DNA of 64,000 bases from Bacteriovorax sp037444575. Its GTDB lineage: Bacteria > Bdellovibrionota > Bacteriovoracia > Bacteriovoracales > Bacteriovoracaceae. A model generated the notes under the pieces. It made no database searches and had not been told where the DNA came from. It worked only from the letters and a program-made list of their open reading frames with translations. Below, in pieces: positions 34,408 through 43,496 of this stretch (the first letter of the stretch is position 1; each line of letters opens with the position of its first letter). A program made the position numbers and the translations under genes. Location: positions 62,001 through 126,000 of the forward strand of contig JBBIME010000013.1 of assembly GCA_037444575.1 (NCBI GenBank), given 5' to 3'.

Positions 34408-35217
34408 ATGGGTATCGTTAATAATATTCAACGACAACTGGTTAAGAGATATTCACACATTTTAAGAAAGCTCATTGAAGTTTATGGAATGGATCTTTAC
34501 TTAAAAGATAATGAAGGATTCATATCTAAAATTTATCCAGATGATGATATTTTTCACCTCATAAGAAATAAAACTCATTTTGACGGAAAAGTTCTTAGTT
34601 TGATTGAAGGGATTGATTCAAAAGAAATGAATGTTTGCATTGATATTGGTGCAAATCTTGGATTTGTAAGTGCAATTTTATCTAAAAGAAGCAAGCAAGT
34701 TATTTCTTTTGAGCCTGAACCAAAAAACGTATCAAAATTTAAAGATTTGATAAAAACAAATAATTTAAAAAATATAGAAGTTGTCCAAATGGCGGTCGCT
34801 GATAAAATAGGTAAATTAAAATTTTACACTTCACCTGCACATGCTCATCATTCTTTGGGGCTCGCTCATGCAAGTCAATCAGATAGTAGTTATATTGAAG
34901 TTGATGTTACTACTCTTGATGGATTCTGCAAAACAAGAGGTATAGATGAAATTGATTGTTTGAAAGTTGACGTTGAAGGTTTTGAGTATGAGGTTTTTCA
35001 AGGCTCAATAGAATTATTAAAAAATAAAAAAATAAATAATATCATTTTTGAAATTTCAAAGAATGTAATGATGAATTTGAAGAAAGATCCTAAAGTCATC
35101 TTTGATTTCCTTATAGAGAATGGATACACAATATATACATCAGCAGGCCAAAAAATATCTTCAGAACAAGTTATGAACTACATGGGGCAAGACTTGATCG
35201 CGAAGCCGACATTCTAG
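34408..35217 (+). CDS. FkbM-family SAM-dependent methyltransferase
   Basis: 269 residues. The FkbM core is visible: the SAM-binding motif VCIDIGANLGFVSAILSKR, then VISFEPEPKNVSKF, VVQMAVADKIGKLKFY, VTTLDGFC and DCLKVDVEGFEYEVFQGS. The frame opens at a TTG at 34402, but AAGGAG lies 8 bases before the ATG at 34408. FkbM enzymes O-methylate sugars, polyketides or nodulation-type glycolipids. It is isolated here, so the acceptor is unknown, and a surface polysaccharide is plausible. Confidence 0.88.
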   Translation: MGIVNNIQRQLVKRYSHILRKLIEVYGMDLYLKDNEGFISKIYPDDDIFHLIRNKTHFDGKVLSLIEGIDSKEMNVCIDIGANLGFVSAILSKRSKQVISFEPEPKNVSKFKDLIKTNNLKNIEVVQMAVADKIGKLKFYTSPAHAHHSLGLAHASQSDSSYIEVDVTTLDGFCKTRGIDEIDCLKVDVEGFEYEVFQGSIELLKNKKINNIIFEISKNVMMNLKKDPKVIFDFLIENGYTIYTSAGQKISSEQVMNYMGQDLIAKPTF

Positions 35218-35469
35218 CTTTAAAAAAATAAGAATGAATTCCTAAAATCTTCTCAGATAATTTCACTTTTTGCATGTGAACATAACGAATGGTGTTCACT
35301 TGCTTTACGTCGTAGATTCAATTCGTGAATATCAAGTTAGTGTAAAGTTTTGATTTTAAAAGGAAAAAATTCGAATCTTCACATTAGATAAGTTGACAGG
35401 CCAGTTCGGTTTTTATTTAATCATTGCAAATAAATTACTTCTATTGAAAAAAATAAGGAATGGTTTCTT

Positions 35470-38400
35470 TTGTTTCAAGAATTGAACAAGAAATATTCAT
35501 TGTCTAAAATGACGAACCTTCTGTTGGTTTTCGTGGTTATTTTTGTCAGTGGATGTTTATCAAAAAATGATCATAGTTCAGACAATAAAGATATCCCTCC
35601 AGTTGTTGTCGCACCACCCCCAGTGCCGCCTCCGCCACCTCCAAAAAATTCTTTTGCTTGCGAGCCAAATAAAAATTATGACAACTATAAATGCGCTGGA
35701 AAGTTCAGAGCGAATTCAAAAGCACAGCTTGATGAATATTTAAAAAATTATGGATTGGAAAAAAAGAAATTCAAAAATCTAGAAATAGCTTTTGCACTTA
35801 CTGGAGATGATCTTCAAATTCATTCACCTTGTAACATAACAATTCAAGAAGGCATCACAATCACTGCTACAAATCTTTGCCTTGATGGAAGAAATGGAGT
35901 CGGTTATGAGGGCAATAATGATAATGGTGGTGATCATGGTGGAGTTCATTTCTCGGGAGATGGAAAAGACGATGATAAAAAAGTTTTTTTGAATATTGAG
36001 AAAATACTAGGAATTATTTCTGAAAAAGGCTCTATTCAGCTGGACCAAAAACTCAATGTAAAAGCGACTGATTTTCGTATTGCTACAAACGGTGATTTTA
36101 CGATGGCTGAAGGCAATCAAATTTCACTACAAGGTGATGCTGACTTTTTAATATTAGGTCAAAGTGAATTAAAATCTAAAATCGTATTTACTGCTAATAA
36201 TCTAAATATTTTATCGAATAGAAAACTAGAAATTAATGAGAAGGCTTCATTTTCAATTATTAATCAAATAAATCTAGACTCTAATAAATGTGAAATTAGC
36301 AAGTCTGTCATTATCAATTCTCCAATAAAGACTGGAAGCTGTTTAGGAAAGCCAAATAATCCACCAGTGATGGTTGGCGATCAGCAATTTATTGGTAAGA
36401 AGACAAGTGCAGTGGCGTTCACTTTGAATGGAGCTACTGATATTGATGGTGGGGCCATCACCTATGAAATAGTTGATCCTCCCGCTTTCGGGGTAATTTC
36501 AGGGTGCCTTGGTAATACAACAGATCTCACTTGTATTTACACTCCTGGAACAACAAATCCTCCTGCCAGTGTGACTTTTACTTATCGAGCTCGAGATGCT
36601 GTTTCAATATCTAAGACTATTTCAACAGTTAAAATTATTTTAAATGAAGCACCTGTAATGGTCCAAGATCAATTTTTTACTACTCCAGAAGATAATCCTA
36701 TTCAATTTAATTTATCAGGAGCTACAGATTCTGATGGTGATCCCCTTACTTATAATTTAATAACACCACCGATAGCTGGAGTGATCTCAGGATGCCTTGG
36801 AAATACGGCCAATTTAAATTGTCTTTATACACCTCCTAAAAATTTTAATGGAACAGTTAGCTTTACTTATGTGGCCTCTGATGGATACGTGCTAGCACTT
36901 AAAGTCGCTACAGTAACGTTAACAATTACTCCAGTTAATGATCCTCCTGAGATGGTTGGTGATCAAACAGAGACTTTCAATGAAGATACCCACTATAAAT
37001 TTAAATTAAAAGGTGCAACAGATCCTGAAGGTACTCCACTCATTTATAATATTGTTTCTCCACCTAATTCTGGAATTTTAACTGGATGTGCACAAGGAAA
37101 TGGAGAACTCTCTTGCGATTATCAACCTCAAAAAGATTTTAACGGAATAGTCACTTTTACCTATAAGGCTTCCGATGGTGAATTAGATTCATTAAGCAAT
37201 TCTACTGTAACTTTAAATATCTTGCCTGTTAATGATGCTCCCGTAGTTGGTGAAGATAATTTTATTCAAGCTTACGTTGATAGCCGGGCAGTTTTTGAAG
37301 TAAATCCTGCTACGGATGTAGATAGTCCTATTCTTAATTATTTAATTGTAGATCCTCCAACTAATGGGTCTTTAGTAAATTGTTTTTCACAACCAAATAA
37401 AAGAACGTGTGAGTATTTGCCGAATCCAGGATTTCAGGGAGCTGATTATTTTACTTATAGAGTTTTTGATGGAGAGCTTTATTCTTCTATCGCAAAAGTC
37501 ATAATAACCGTAGATCAAAAAGTATTACCTACTAAAGTTATTCAACTAGCTAGCGGTGAATATCATACTTGTGCTCTTTTAAATAATGGCCAAGTTCGTT
37601 GTTGGGGATCAAATGAATTTGGTCAACTCGGACACGAAAATATTATTCCTATAGGAAATAAGGCGAGCCCGTATAATTATATTTTTCAAGCAGGGAGTGT
37701 TGATCTTGGAGGAGCAGCAGTAGAAATTGCAGCTGGAAAAAATCATACCTGTGCTCTTTTGGATTCAGGACATGTGCGATGTTGGGGAGCAAATCAACAA
37801 GGTCAAGCAGGGTATTCAATTTTCACAAATCTCGGTGATGAAATAGGAGAGACGCCAGCACTCCTAGGAGACGTTCCTCTTCCTGGACATGTTATTCATA
37901 TCAGCGCTGGTTATTATAATACCTGTGCACTTTTAATGAATGGTGAAGTTCATTGCTGGGGAAGTTTTGGAACAGGAAATAATGGGTATGTAAGTCCGGT
38001 TAATTCTCCAAATTTAGGAATTAATGGAACTGTATTATCTCTAGCATCAGGTTTTAAACATACATGTGCTTTGTTGGATAACGGTGCAGTTAAATGTTGG
38101 TCTGGTGATGGAACGTTAGCAGAAGGACCATTACTAGGTGAACTTGGTTATAACAACAAATCGGATGTCGGCCCAAAAGATGCAGCTAATGTTCTAATAG
38201 GCGGAAATGCTGTTCAGCTTTCTTCTAAACGAAATCATACTTGTGCTCTTTTAGATAATAAAAAAGTACGCTGCTGGGGAGCTAATTTCATGGGCCAATT
38301 AGGCCAAGGAATTACTGCAAATGTCGGCGATGGAATTGGTCCAAGTATAATTAAAATTGGTGACGTAAAGATAAACGAAGATGTTAAACGAATCGACGTT

Positions 38401-40050
38401 GGTGTTCATCATTCATGTGCTGTTCTAACTACAGGAGATGTTCGCTGCTGGGGAAGAGGAGCTGAAGGACAACTTGGGTATGGTGGAGATGACGAAAAAA
38501 TTGGAGACAATGAATTCCCTTCAACGATATCAACAGTTGATCTAGGCGGAAAAGCAGTTGCAACAAGTCTTGGTCTTTATACCTCTTGTGCTCTTTTAGA
38601 ATCAGGCCAAGTTCGCTGCTGGGGATTGGGAGCCGATGGACGTGGAGCCTTAGGTTATGGCAATGATAATAATATTGGTATTGGAATCTCACCAGCACAG
38701 GCAGGAGATTTAAGTATATTTGATCCGTTCTCTATTTCAGTTAATGCTGGTTTTGCTAAAACAACAAGAGCACTCGATCTTCTGCAGTTAAATGGAAGAG
38801 TTGCTTTTGAGAAAAATGCTGATCCTCCTAAAATATTTTGGGACAAAGTCTTTGGTCCAAGTGGAGTTCTATTCGAGAAATCTAATAGCCTTGATACAAA
38901 AGTTCGATTTGCTATTCCTGGTGAATATATACTTAGAGTAAGAGCAATTAATGAAGGGCGAGTTGCTCAAGATATAGTGAAAATCACTGTGACAAAAAAT
39001 TTCCTTAATCCTCTTTCAACAAGTGATGGACATTCTTGTTTCATAAATCTTTCAGGAAACTTAGAGTGTGTTGGAGATAATGTTCTTCCAGGACCTGTTG
39101 TTGGCACCCCCTCATTGGTGCCAGGCCTTTCAGATTTAGTAGATTTTAATTCTAGAAAATCTATTCATTGTGCTGTTGATGGTAAAGGTTTTGTTTATTG
39201 CTGGGGACAAAGTTTTGCAACAGGTAGAGCAAGTTTTTCTAATAGTTATACCTATGAAAAATTACCTGTTCTTGGGATAAGCGATGCGATTCAGGTTACA
39301 ACAGGGAACTCAACTGCTTGTGCTCTAATGCGTTCTGGTACTGTGAGATGTTGGGGACTCTACGATGCCAGCTCATACGGAACATTAGGAGATGGTCTTG
39401 GAATGGATTCAACTATTCCTGTCAATGTTTTTGGAATTACGAATGCTCAAAAAATTGTTATGGGTTCACATTATGGATGTGCCCTTCTAATTGATGGGAC
39501 AGTTAAATGTTGGGGAGAAGCATCGGTACCTGAAAAATATTTATCATTCTTTCCTGATGTTGTGCCTGATCTCCAAAACATCGTTGATCTTTCAGCTGGA
39601 GAATTTCATGCTTGTGCCGTTGACAACTCTGGGAATCTTCACTGTTGGGGCCTTCTCAATAATTCTGGAGAACAAGGAAGTGGAAATATTAATTCAACTG
39701 CGCCTGATTACGATGTTGTTGACGTGCTAGGTGTGAACGATGCTACTCAAGTGGCAACTGGCCTAGATTATACTTGTTATTTAAAAGTAGATCAGACTGT
39801 TAAATGCTTTGGAAATAATCAATACGGGCAACTCGGTAATGGAACTACTGTTTCTTCATTGATTCCTGTTTCTGTATTTGGTCTTCAGAATGTCATTCGT
39901 ATTTCTGGTGGTGCTCAAAATGTGTGTGCACTCTTGCAAAATCAAACCAGCTTTTGCTGGGGACGAAATGATAAAAAACAGATTGAGAATTCAAATAATT
40001 TAAAAGTAACAAAACCAGTTAGAGTTTTTAATACCGGAGGATATAGATGA
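35470..40050 (+). CDS. Surface lipoprotein with four Ig-like repeats and two RCC1-type beta-propellers
   Basis: 1526 residues. The signal peptide ends in lipobox VSGC with Cys at 29. A Pro-rich spacer (about 44-58) and a beta-helix-like region (about 100-290) follow. Residues 295-683 hold four cadherin/Ig-like repeats, each ending in a Cys pair such as GVISGCLGNTANLNCLYTPP. From about 690 come seven RCC1 repeats of the form HTCALLNNGQVRCWG. An Ig-like linker (about 1080-1160) separates them from seven more. Each blade carries two Cys 10 residues apart, probably a disulfide. The TTG start follows AAGGA by 10 bases; the ATG at 35509 is an alternative. It heads a three-gene operon. It is likely an adhesin or receptor on the cell surface. 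Confidence 0.85.
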   Translation: MFQELNKKYSLSKMTNLLLVFVVIFVSGCLSKNDHSSDNKDIPPVVVAPPPVPPPPPPKNSFACEPNKNYDNYKCAGKFRANSKAQLDEYLKNYGLEKKKFKNLEIAFALTGDDLQIHSPCNITIQEGITITATNLCLDGRNGVGYEGNNDNGGDHGGVHFSGDGKDDDKKVFLNIEKILGIISEKGSIQLDQKLNVKATDFRIATNGDFTMAEGNQISLQGDADFLILGQSELKSKIVFTANNLNILSNRKLEINEKASFSIINQINLDSNKCEISKSVIINSPIKTGSCLGKPNNPPVMVGDQQFIGKKTSAVAFTLNGATDIDGGAITYEIVDPPAFGVISGCLGNTTDLTCIYTPGTTNPPASVTFTYRARDAVSISKTISTVKIILNEAPVMVQDQFFTTPEDNPIQFNLSGATDSDGDPLTYNLITPPIAGVISGCLGNTANLNCLYTPPKNFNGTVSFTYVASDGYVLALKVATVTLTITPVNDPPEMVGDQTETFNEDTHYKFKLKGATDPEGTPLIYNIVSPPNSGILTGCAQGNGELSCDYQPQKDFNGIVTFTYKASDGELDSLSNSTVTLNILPVNDAPVVGEDNFIQAYVDSRAVFEVNPATDVDSPILNYLIVDPPTNGSLVNCFSQPNKRTCEYLPNPGFQGADYFTYRVFDGELYSSIAKVIITVDQKVLPTKVIQLASGEYHTCALLNNGQVRCWGSNEFGQLGHENIIPIGNKASPYNYIFQAGSVDLGGAAVEIAAGKNHTCALLDSGHVRCWGANQQGQAGYSIFTNLGDEIGETPALLGDVPLPGHVIHISAGYYNTCALLMNGEVHCWGSFGTGNNGYVSPVNSPNLGINGTVLSLASGFKHTCALLDNGAVKCWSGDGTLAEGPLLGELGYNNKSDVGPKDAANVLIGGNAVQLSSKRNHTCALLDNKKVRCWGANFMGQLGQGITANVGDGIGPSIIKIGDVKINEDVKRIDVGVHHSCAVLTTGDVRCWGRGAEGQLGYGGDDEKIGDNEFPSTISTVDLGGKAVATSLGLYTSCALLESGQVRCWGLGADGRGALGYGNDNNIGIGISPAQAGDLSIFDPFSISVNAGFAKTTRALDLLQLNGRVAFEKNADPPKIFWDKVFGPSGVLFEKSNSLDTKVRFAIPGEYILRVRAINEGRVAQDIVKITVTKNFLNPLSTSDGHSCFINLSGNLECVGDNVLPGPVVGTPSLVPGLSDLVDFNSRKSIHCAVDGKGFVYCWGQSFATGRASFSNSYTYEKLPVLGISDAIQVTTGNSTACALMRSGTVRCWGLYDASSYGTLGDGLGMDSTIPVNVFGITNAQKIVMGSHYGCALLIDGTVKCWGEASVPEKYLSFFPDVVPDLQNIVDLSAGEFHACAVDNSGNLHCWGLLNNSGEQGSGNINSTAPDYDVVDVLGVNDATQVATGLDYTCYLKVDQTVKCFGNNQYGQLGNGTTVSSLIPVSVFGLQNVIRISGGAQNVCALLQNQTSFCWGRNDKKQIENSNNLKVTKPVRVFNTGGYR

Positions 40051-40964
40051 AAAATTTGAAATGGATTTTAGTTCTATTGGGACTTACGCTGTTAGCTAGC
40101 GCGATCACAGGTGCTTCAGCATCGACTAGAAAAAGAAGATTAGCAGCCTGTGTCCTTGAGGATTTAGCAACTGCTGGATTGGGTGATGTAAAATATTCTG
40201 TTTTGAGTGAAGCTCAATTCCAAAGAGTGAATGGGGCTGGTTGGGTATTAATGGCAGGACAAGCTAAAACTGCTCTTAGTATTGGAGCAACTGAACCTTC
40301 AGCTTTTGATTATCTTACAACTACAGATAATACATCTCTTGATTTTTTACCGGATGGTCGTGGAATATTTTTAAGAGGGAAGAATAACTTAAGAGCTGAT
40401 GGTGCCCAAAATCCGGATGGCGAAAAGCTAATAGGAGCTTACCAAGCAGATGAACTTAAATCGCATTCTCACACTTATTCTTCTCCTGATTACTCTGTGT
40501 GGTGGAGAGGAGGGAGCAGTGACGCTGGATCAGGTGCGCCTTATGGGAAAATGAGTGGTGCTGCTGGAGGAAATGAAACTCGTTCAAAAAATATTACTGT
40601 TAACACTTTTGTAAAAATAAAAAGAAACTGCATAGATGCTGTCACTACAAATCTTATTAATACCAATGCAGCAAATATTGCAGCACTTCAAAATTATAAT
40701 ACTGTTAACCAGTGTGATAATTGCATTAATCTTTCAGAGGCCAGTTTAACTGATTTAGAAACAAAACTAGCGTGTTTTAAAAATGAAGTAGATCTGTATG
40801 AAGCAAATCAAAAACAATGGTCGGTTACTTGTACAGCTCGCACTGTCGGGTATGCTAAAAGAGTTTTAATGCTAATCGGAGTTAACAGAACGGCTAATGA
40901 TAATTTATGGCTAAGCCATTTGGACAATCAATATCCGTACTACAATGTTGTTACGGTTCAATAA
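40047..40964 (+). CDS. Exported tail-collar-like protein
   Basis: 305 residues, starting inside the stop of the RCC1 lipoprotein gene (ATGA). A signal peptide (LGLTLLASAITGASA) is followed by a domain that reads FLPDGRGIFLRGKNNLRADG, YQADELKSHSHTY, then GGNETRSKNITVNTFVKIK. This matches the C-terminal pattern of phage tail-fibre/tail-collar proteins (RG.FLRG, H.H, ETR..N). The last 110 residues are Cys-containing and helical, with no match known to me. A phage-like host-binding fold exported with two lipoproteins suggests a surface-attachment complex. Confidence 0.7.
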   Translation: MKNLKWILVLLGLTLLASAITGASASTRKRRLAACVLEDLATAGLGDVKYSVLSEAQFQRVNGAGWVLMAGQAKTALSIGATEPSAFDYLTTTDNTSLDFLPDGRGIFLRGKNNLRADGAQNPDGEKLIGAYQADELKSHSHTYSSPDYSVWWRGGSSDAGSGAPYGKMSGAAGGNETRSKNITVNTFVKIKRNCIDAVTTNLINTNAANIAALQNYNTVNQCDNCINLSEASLTDLETKLACFKNEVDLYEANQKQWSVTCTARTVGYAKRVLMLIGVNRTANDNLWLSHLDNQYPYYNVVTVQ

Positions 40965-40985
40965 TATAAAAAGTTGGAGTAAGTG

Positions 40986-43496
40986 ATGAGAGTCATAAGA
41001 TATATTGTCCTCTTTTTAGTTTTGTTGAATCTAAGTGGATGCTCAGACAAACAAAAAGATAATTTTGCTAGAACGTTCTATACTGTAAAAAGCTACATAC
41101 GTGGAAAGCTATTTGGACCAGAAACATACAATCTACTTATTCCAAACTTGGAAATTCCAGAGGCATGTAAACCTCCGATAGCTCCAGTTGAAAACAAATT
41201 GGCATTTGTTCGTTTTCGTGGAAAGGTAAATCGATGTGTCCATACAATTGATCAAGATCCACGACTTAATAATTTTGATGAAGTAAAAGCTTGTATCAAT
41301 GCAATTGGTGAGAGCTTTAAGGCTGTTCCTGTTCAGAGCTGCAAGGATTTAGTATTAGTTCCCGGTGCTACAGGAAACGCTCCAAGTATTATGGAATTAA
41401 TGCTTACTCGTTTTTACAATGCTCATATTGTTGTGAATGAAAATGGTACTCAAATCTTTAAATGGGATCAGCTTTCCAATTATTTCTCACTCGTTTCTCG
41501 TTGGTATCATCAGACACGTGGTTCAATGTATCCTCTAGCATCTCAAAAAGTTATCAGCGTTACTCAAGCAAGTGATTTTGAGACTAAGATTAATAAACGT
41601 GTTTGGGATGACCTTCAAGCCTATTCCGTTGAATGGAGAGAAACTTTTGGTGAAATAGTAAAACCAATTTCACCAACAAATCCTGACGGATCAGCGAGAA
41701 CCCCAGAACAGATGCAAGCTTTGAGAATTGAAAAAAATACAAATTTTCAAATTTTTGAAAATATGCTTAGCGTGAACAAAAAGGTTCTTGATAGTCTTTT
41801 TTCTTCCGAACTAGCGACTGATTCAACTTTATGGACAGATACATCAACAACCTTAGCTCCATCGCCACTTCTAGCGACAACGTTAGGAGATGCACTTGCT
41901 CCTTTTTTTCAAAGAGTAAAAGTTGTCGCAAAGATTTATGACATCGCCTGCAAATTAAAGTCCTGTGATCATTCTTTCTATCAAACAAATAAAACATACT
42001 GGTTTTTGAAATATTTCCACTCATTGGCTACTAACCAAGCGTTAAATATATTGCCATTTGATAGCACTGAAATAAATAAACCACTTCCTGTATTTTTGAC
42101 TGCTCTTAACCAAAATAGACAGGTGATTAAAAAACTTTCAGATGCAATGGCCTTGACTTTTGGAGTTCAAAATATAGCAACAGCTACTCCTGGCATAGAC
42201 TTTCCTCACTTTCTTTTATCTTATAAAAAAGTATTTGAAGATAGTTATGATTTGATCACTAATTACGAAAACACTCGACGCACACTTACTGATGGAACTC
42301 AATTAGCTGGGTATTTTGTTAGTCAGGGCGTTCAGGAAGTTAATGTTGGTTTTTCAAAGTTAAATATGGATCGACATATTCAAAATGTAAGGGATGCTAA
42401 CGAAAGATTAACCGTGCTTCGAGATTCGTTTAATACTCAGAAGAATACATTAATAGAACAAGTTTTAAATATTAATGCTTCTGCAGTTAAACTTAAGGAC
42501 TTAGAAAATAATATTAATATTGATGTAACTGAAATGATGAATAAAAAAAACGAGATGGATGCGATCCGTAACTTTATTCATGATGGGAGAATTCGGTTTG
42601 CGGATCAAGTTAATTCGATTGTCAGTGATCCTACTTATAGTGGAAATGATAAAAATTTTGTTGCGAATCCATCTGAAACTTTTTCAGTGAGTGCAATCAA
42701 TACAAATCAAGGAAGTTTTCCCGATCGAATTGATGGGACACTTTTAAAGGATCTAGATCCCACTCATCAATTTAAAAAAGGTGATCTAATTCAAATTAAT
42801 ACAGTTGGTGAGTGGAGCCCTACATGTGCAGTTGTTGGGAGGTATGGCGATACTATGCGTTTTGCTCGTACAACTTCGCGAGGATTCTCACTTCTTGAAA
42901 GTAACGGGAAGTCGAGTGTGCAGGCGACAAATAATTACAAGACGAAAGAAAGTTTTAATTCTGTTACTGTAAGCGTAGAAGCGTGTGCCGGATTTGAGTC
43001 ATCCATTTTAGATATCGCTTCCGTTAAGACGTGTGTTAATGCTTCTACTGGTACTCGTAATGCTTCTGGCAACACTACTTCTGATACAACATCAGCCTCA
43101 CAGCGAAGTGATGCCTCATTTGATTTAGGTCTCGGATTACCAAGCACACCTTTTGATTATTTAGCAGCAGGAAGCTTACTTTTTGTAGAAATGCCTCGCG
43201 GAGACAACATAAAAGCTCATGCTAAAAAAATCATGGTTCTAACCAGCAGTAATTCAATTGTATTAGATAATGATAATTCTGACTATTATTTGATCGGTAA
43301 TGATTGTCAGAGTCCAAGTAACTCAGGTGCGCTTACTTTAACGATGACCCATCTTGAGCCTCAAGGTGCTAAAGCTGTTGAATTCGTCACTAAAGTTGGT
43401 TCTGTTATGGGGGCAGTTGAAAGCCAAGTTCAAGGTTTAATCTCGCAAGGGCAACCAATCTTTCCAACATACGACATTTCGAACTTCTCATTATAA
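40986..43496 (+). CDS. Large helical lipoprotein, third gene of the surface operon
   Basis: 836 residues starting at the ATG at 40986, 6 bases after GGAG. The signal peptide ends LNLSGC. The first 450 residues are mixed and helix-rich, and about 455-540 looks coiled-coil (RDANERLTVLRDSFNTQKNT). A C-terminal beta-rich part ends with a long helix. The family is unknown. Its last 67 bases overlap the convergent recombinase gene, so its natural C-terminus may have been altered by insertion of the conjugative element. It probably forms a surface complex with the two preceding gene products. Confidence 0.7.
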   Translation: MRVIRYIVLFLVLLNLSGCSDKQKDNFARTFYTVKSYIRGKLFGPETYNLLIPNLEIPEACKPPIAPVENKLAFVRFRGKVNRCVHTIDQDPRLNNFDEVKACINAIGESFKAVPVQSCKDLVLVPGATGNAPSIMELMLTRFYNAHIVVNENGTQIFKWDQLSNYFSLVSRWYHQTRGSMYPLASQKVISVTQASDFETKINKRVWDDLQAYSVEWRETFGEIVKPISPTNPDGSARTPEQMQALRIEKNTNFQIFENMLSVNKKVLDSLFSSELATDSTLWTDTSTTLAPSPLLATTLGDALAPFFQRVKVVAKIYDIACKLKSCDHSFYQTNKTYWFLKYFHSLATNQALNILPFDSTEINKPLPVFLTALNQNRQVIKKLSDAMALTFGVQNIATATPGIDFPHFLLSYKKVFEDSYDLITNYENTRRTLTDGTQLAGYFVSQGVQEVNVGFSKLNMDRHIQNVRDANERLTVLRDSFNTQKNTLIEQVLNINASAVKLKDLENNINIDVTEMMNKKNEMDAIRNFIHDGRIRFADQVNSIVSDPTYSGNDKNFVANPSETFSVSAINTNQGSFPDRIDGTLLKDLDPTHQFKKGDLIQINTVGEWSPTCAVVGRYGDTMRFARTTSRGFSLLESNGKSSVQATNNYKTKESFNSVTVSVEACAGFESSILDIASVKTCVNASTGTRNASGNTTSDTTSASQRSDASFDLGLGLPSTPFDYLAAGSLLFVEMPRGDNIKAHAKKIMVLTSSNSIVLDNDNSDYYLIGNDCQSPSNSGALTLTMTHLEPQGAKAVEFVTKVGSVMGAVESQVQGLISQGQPIFPTYDISNFSL

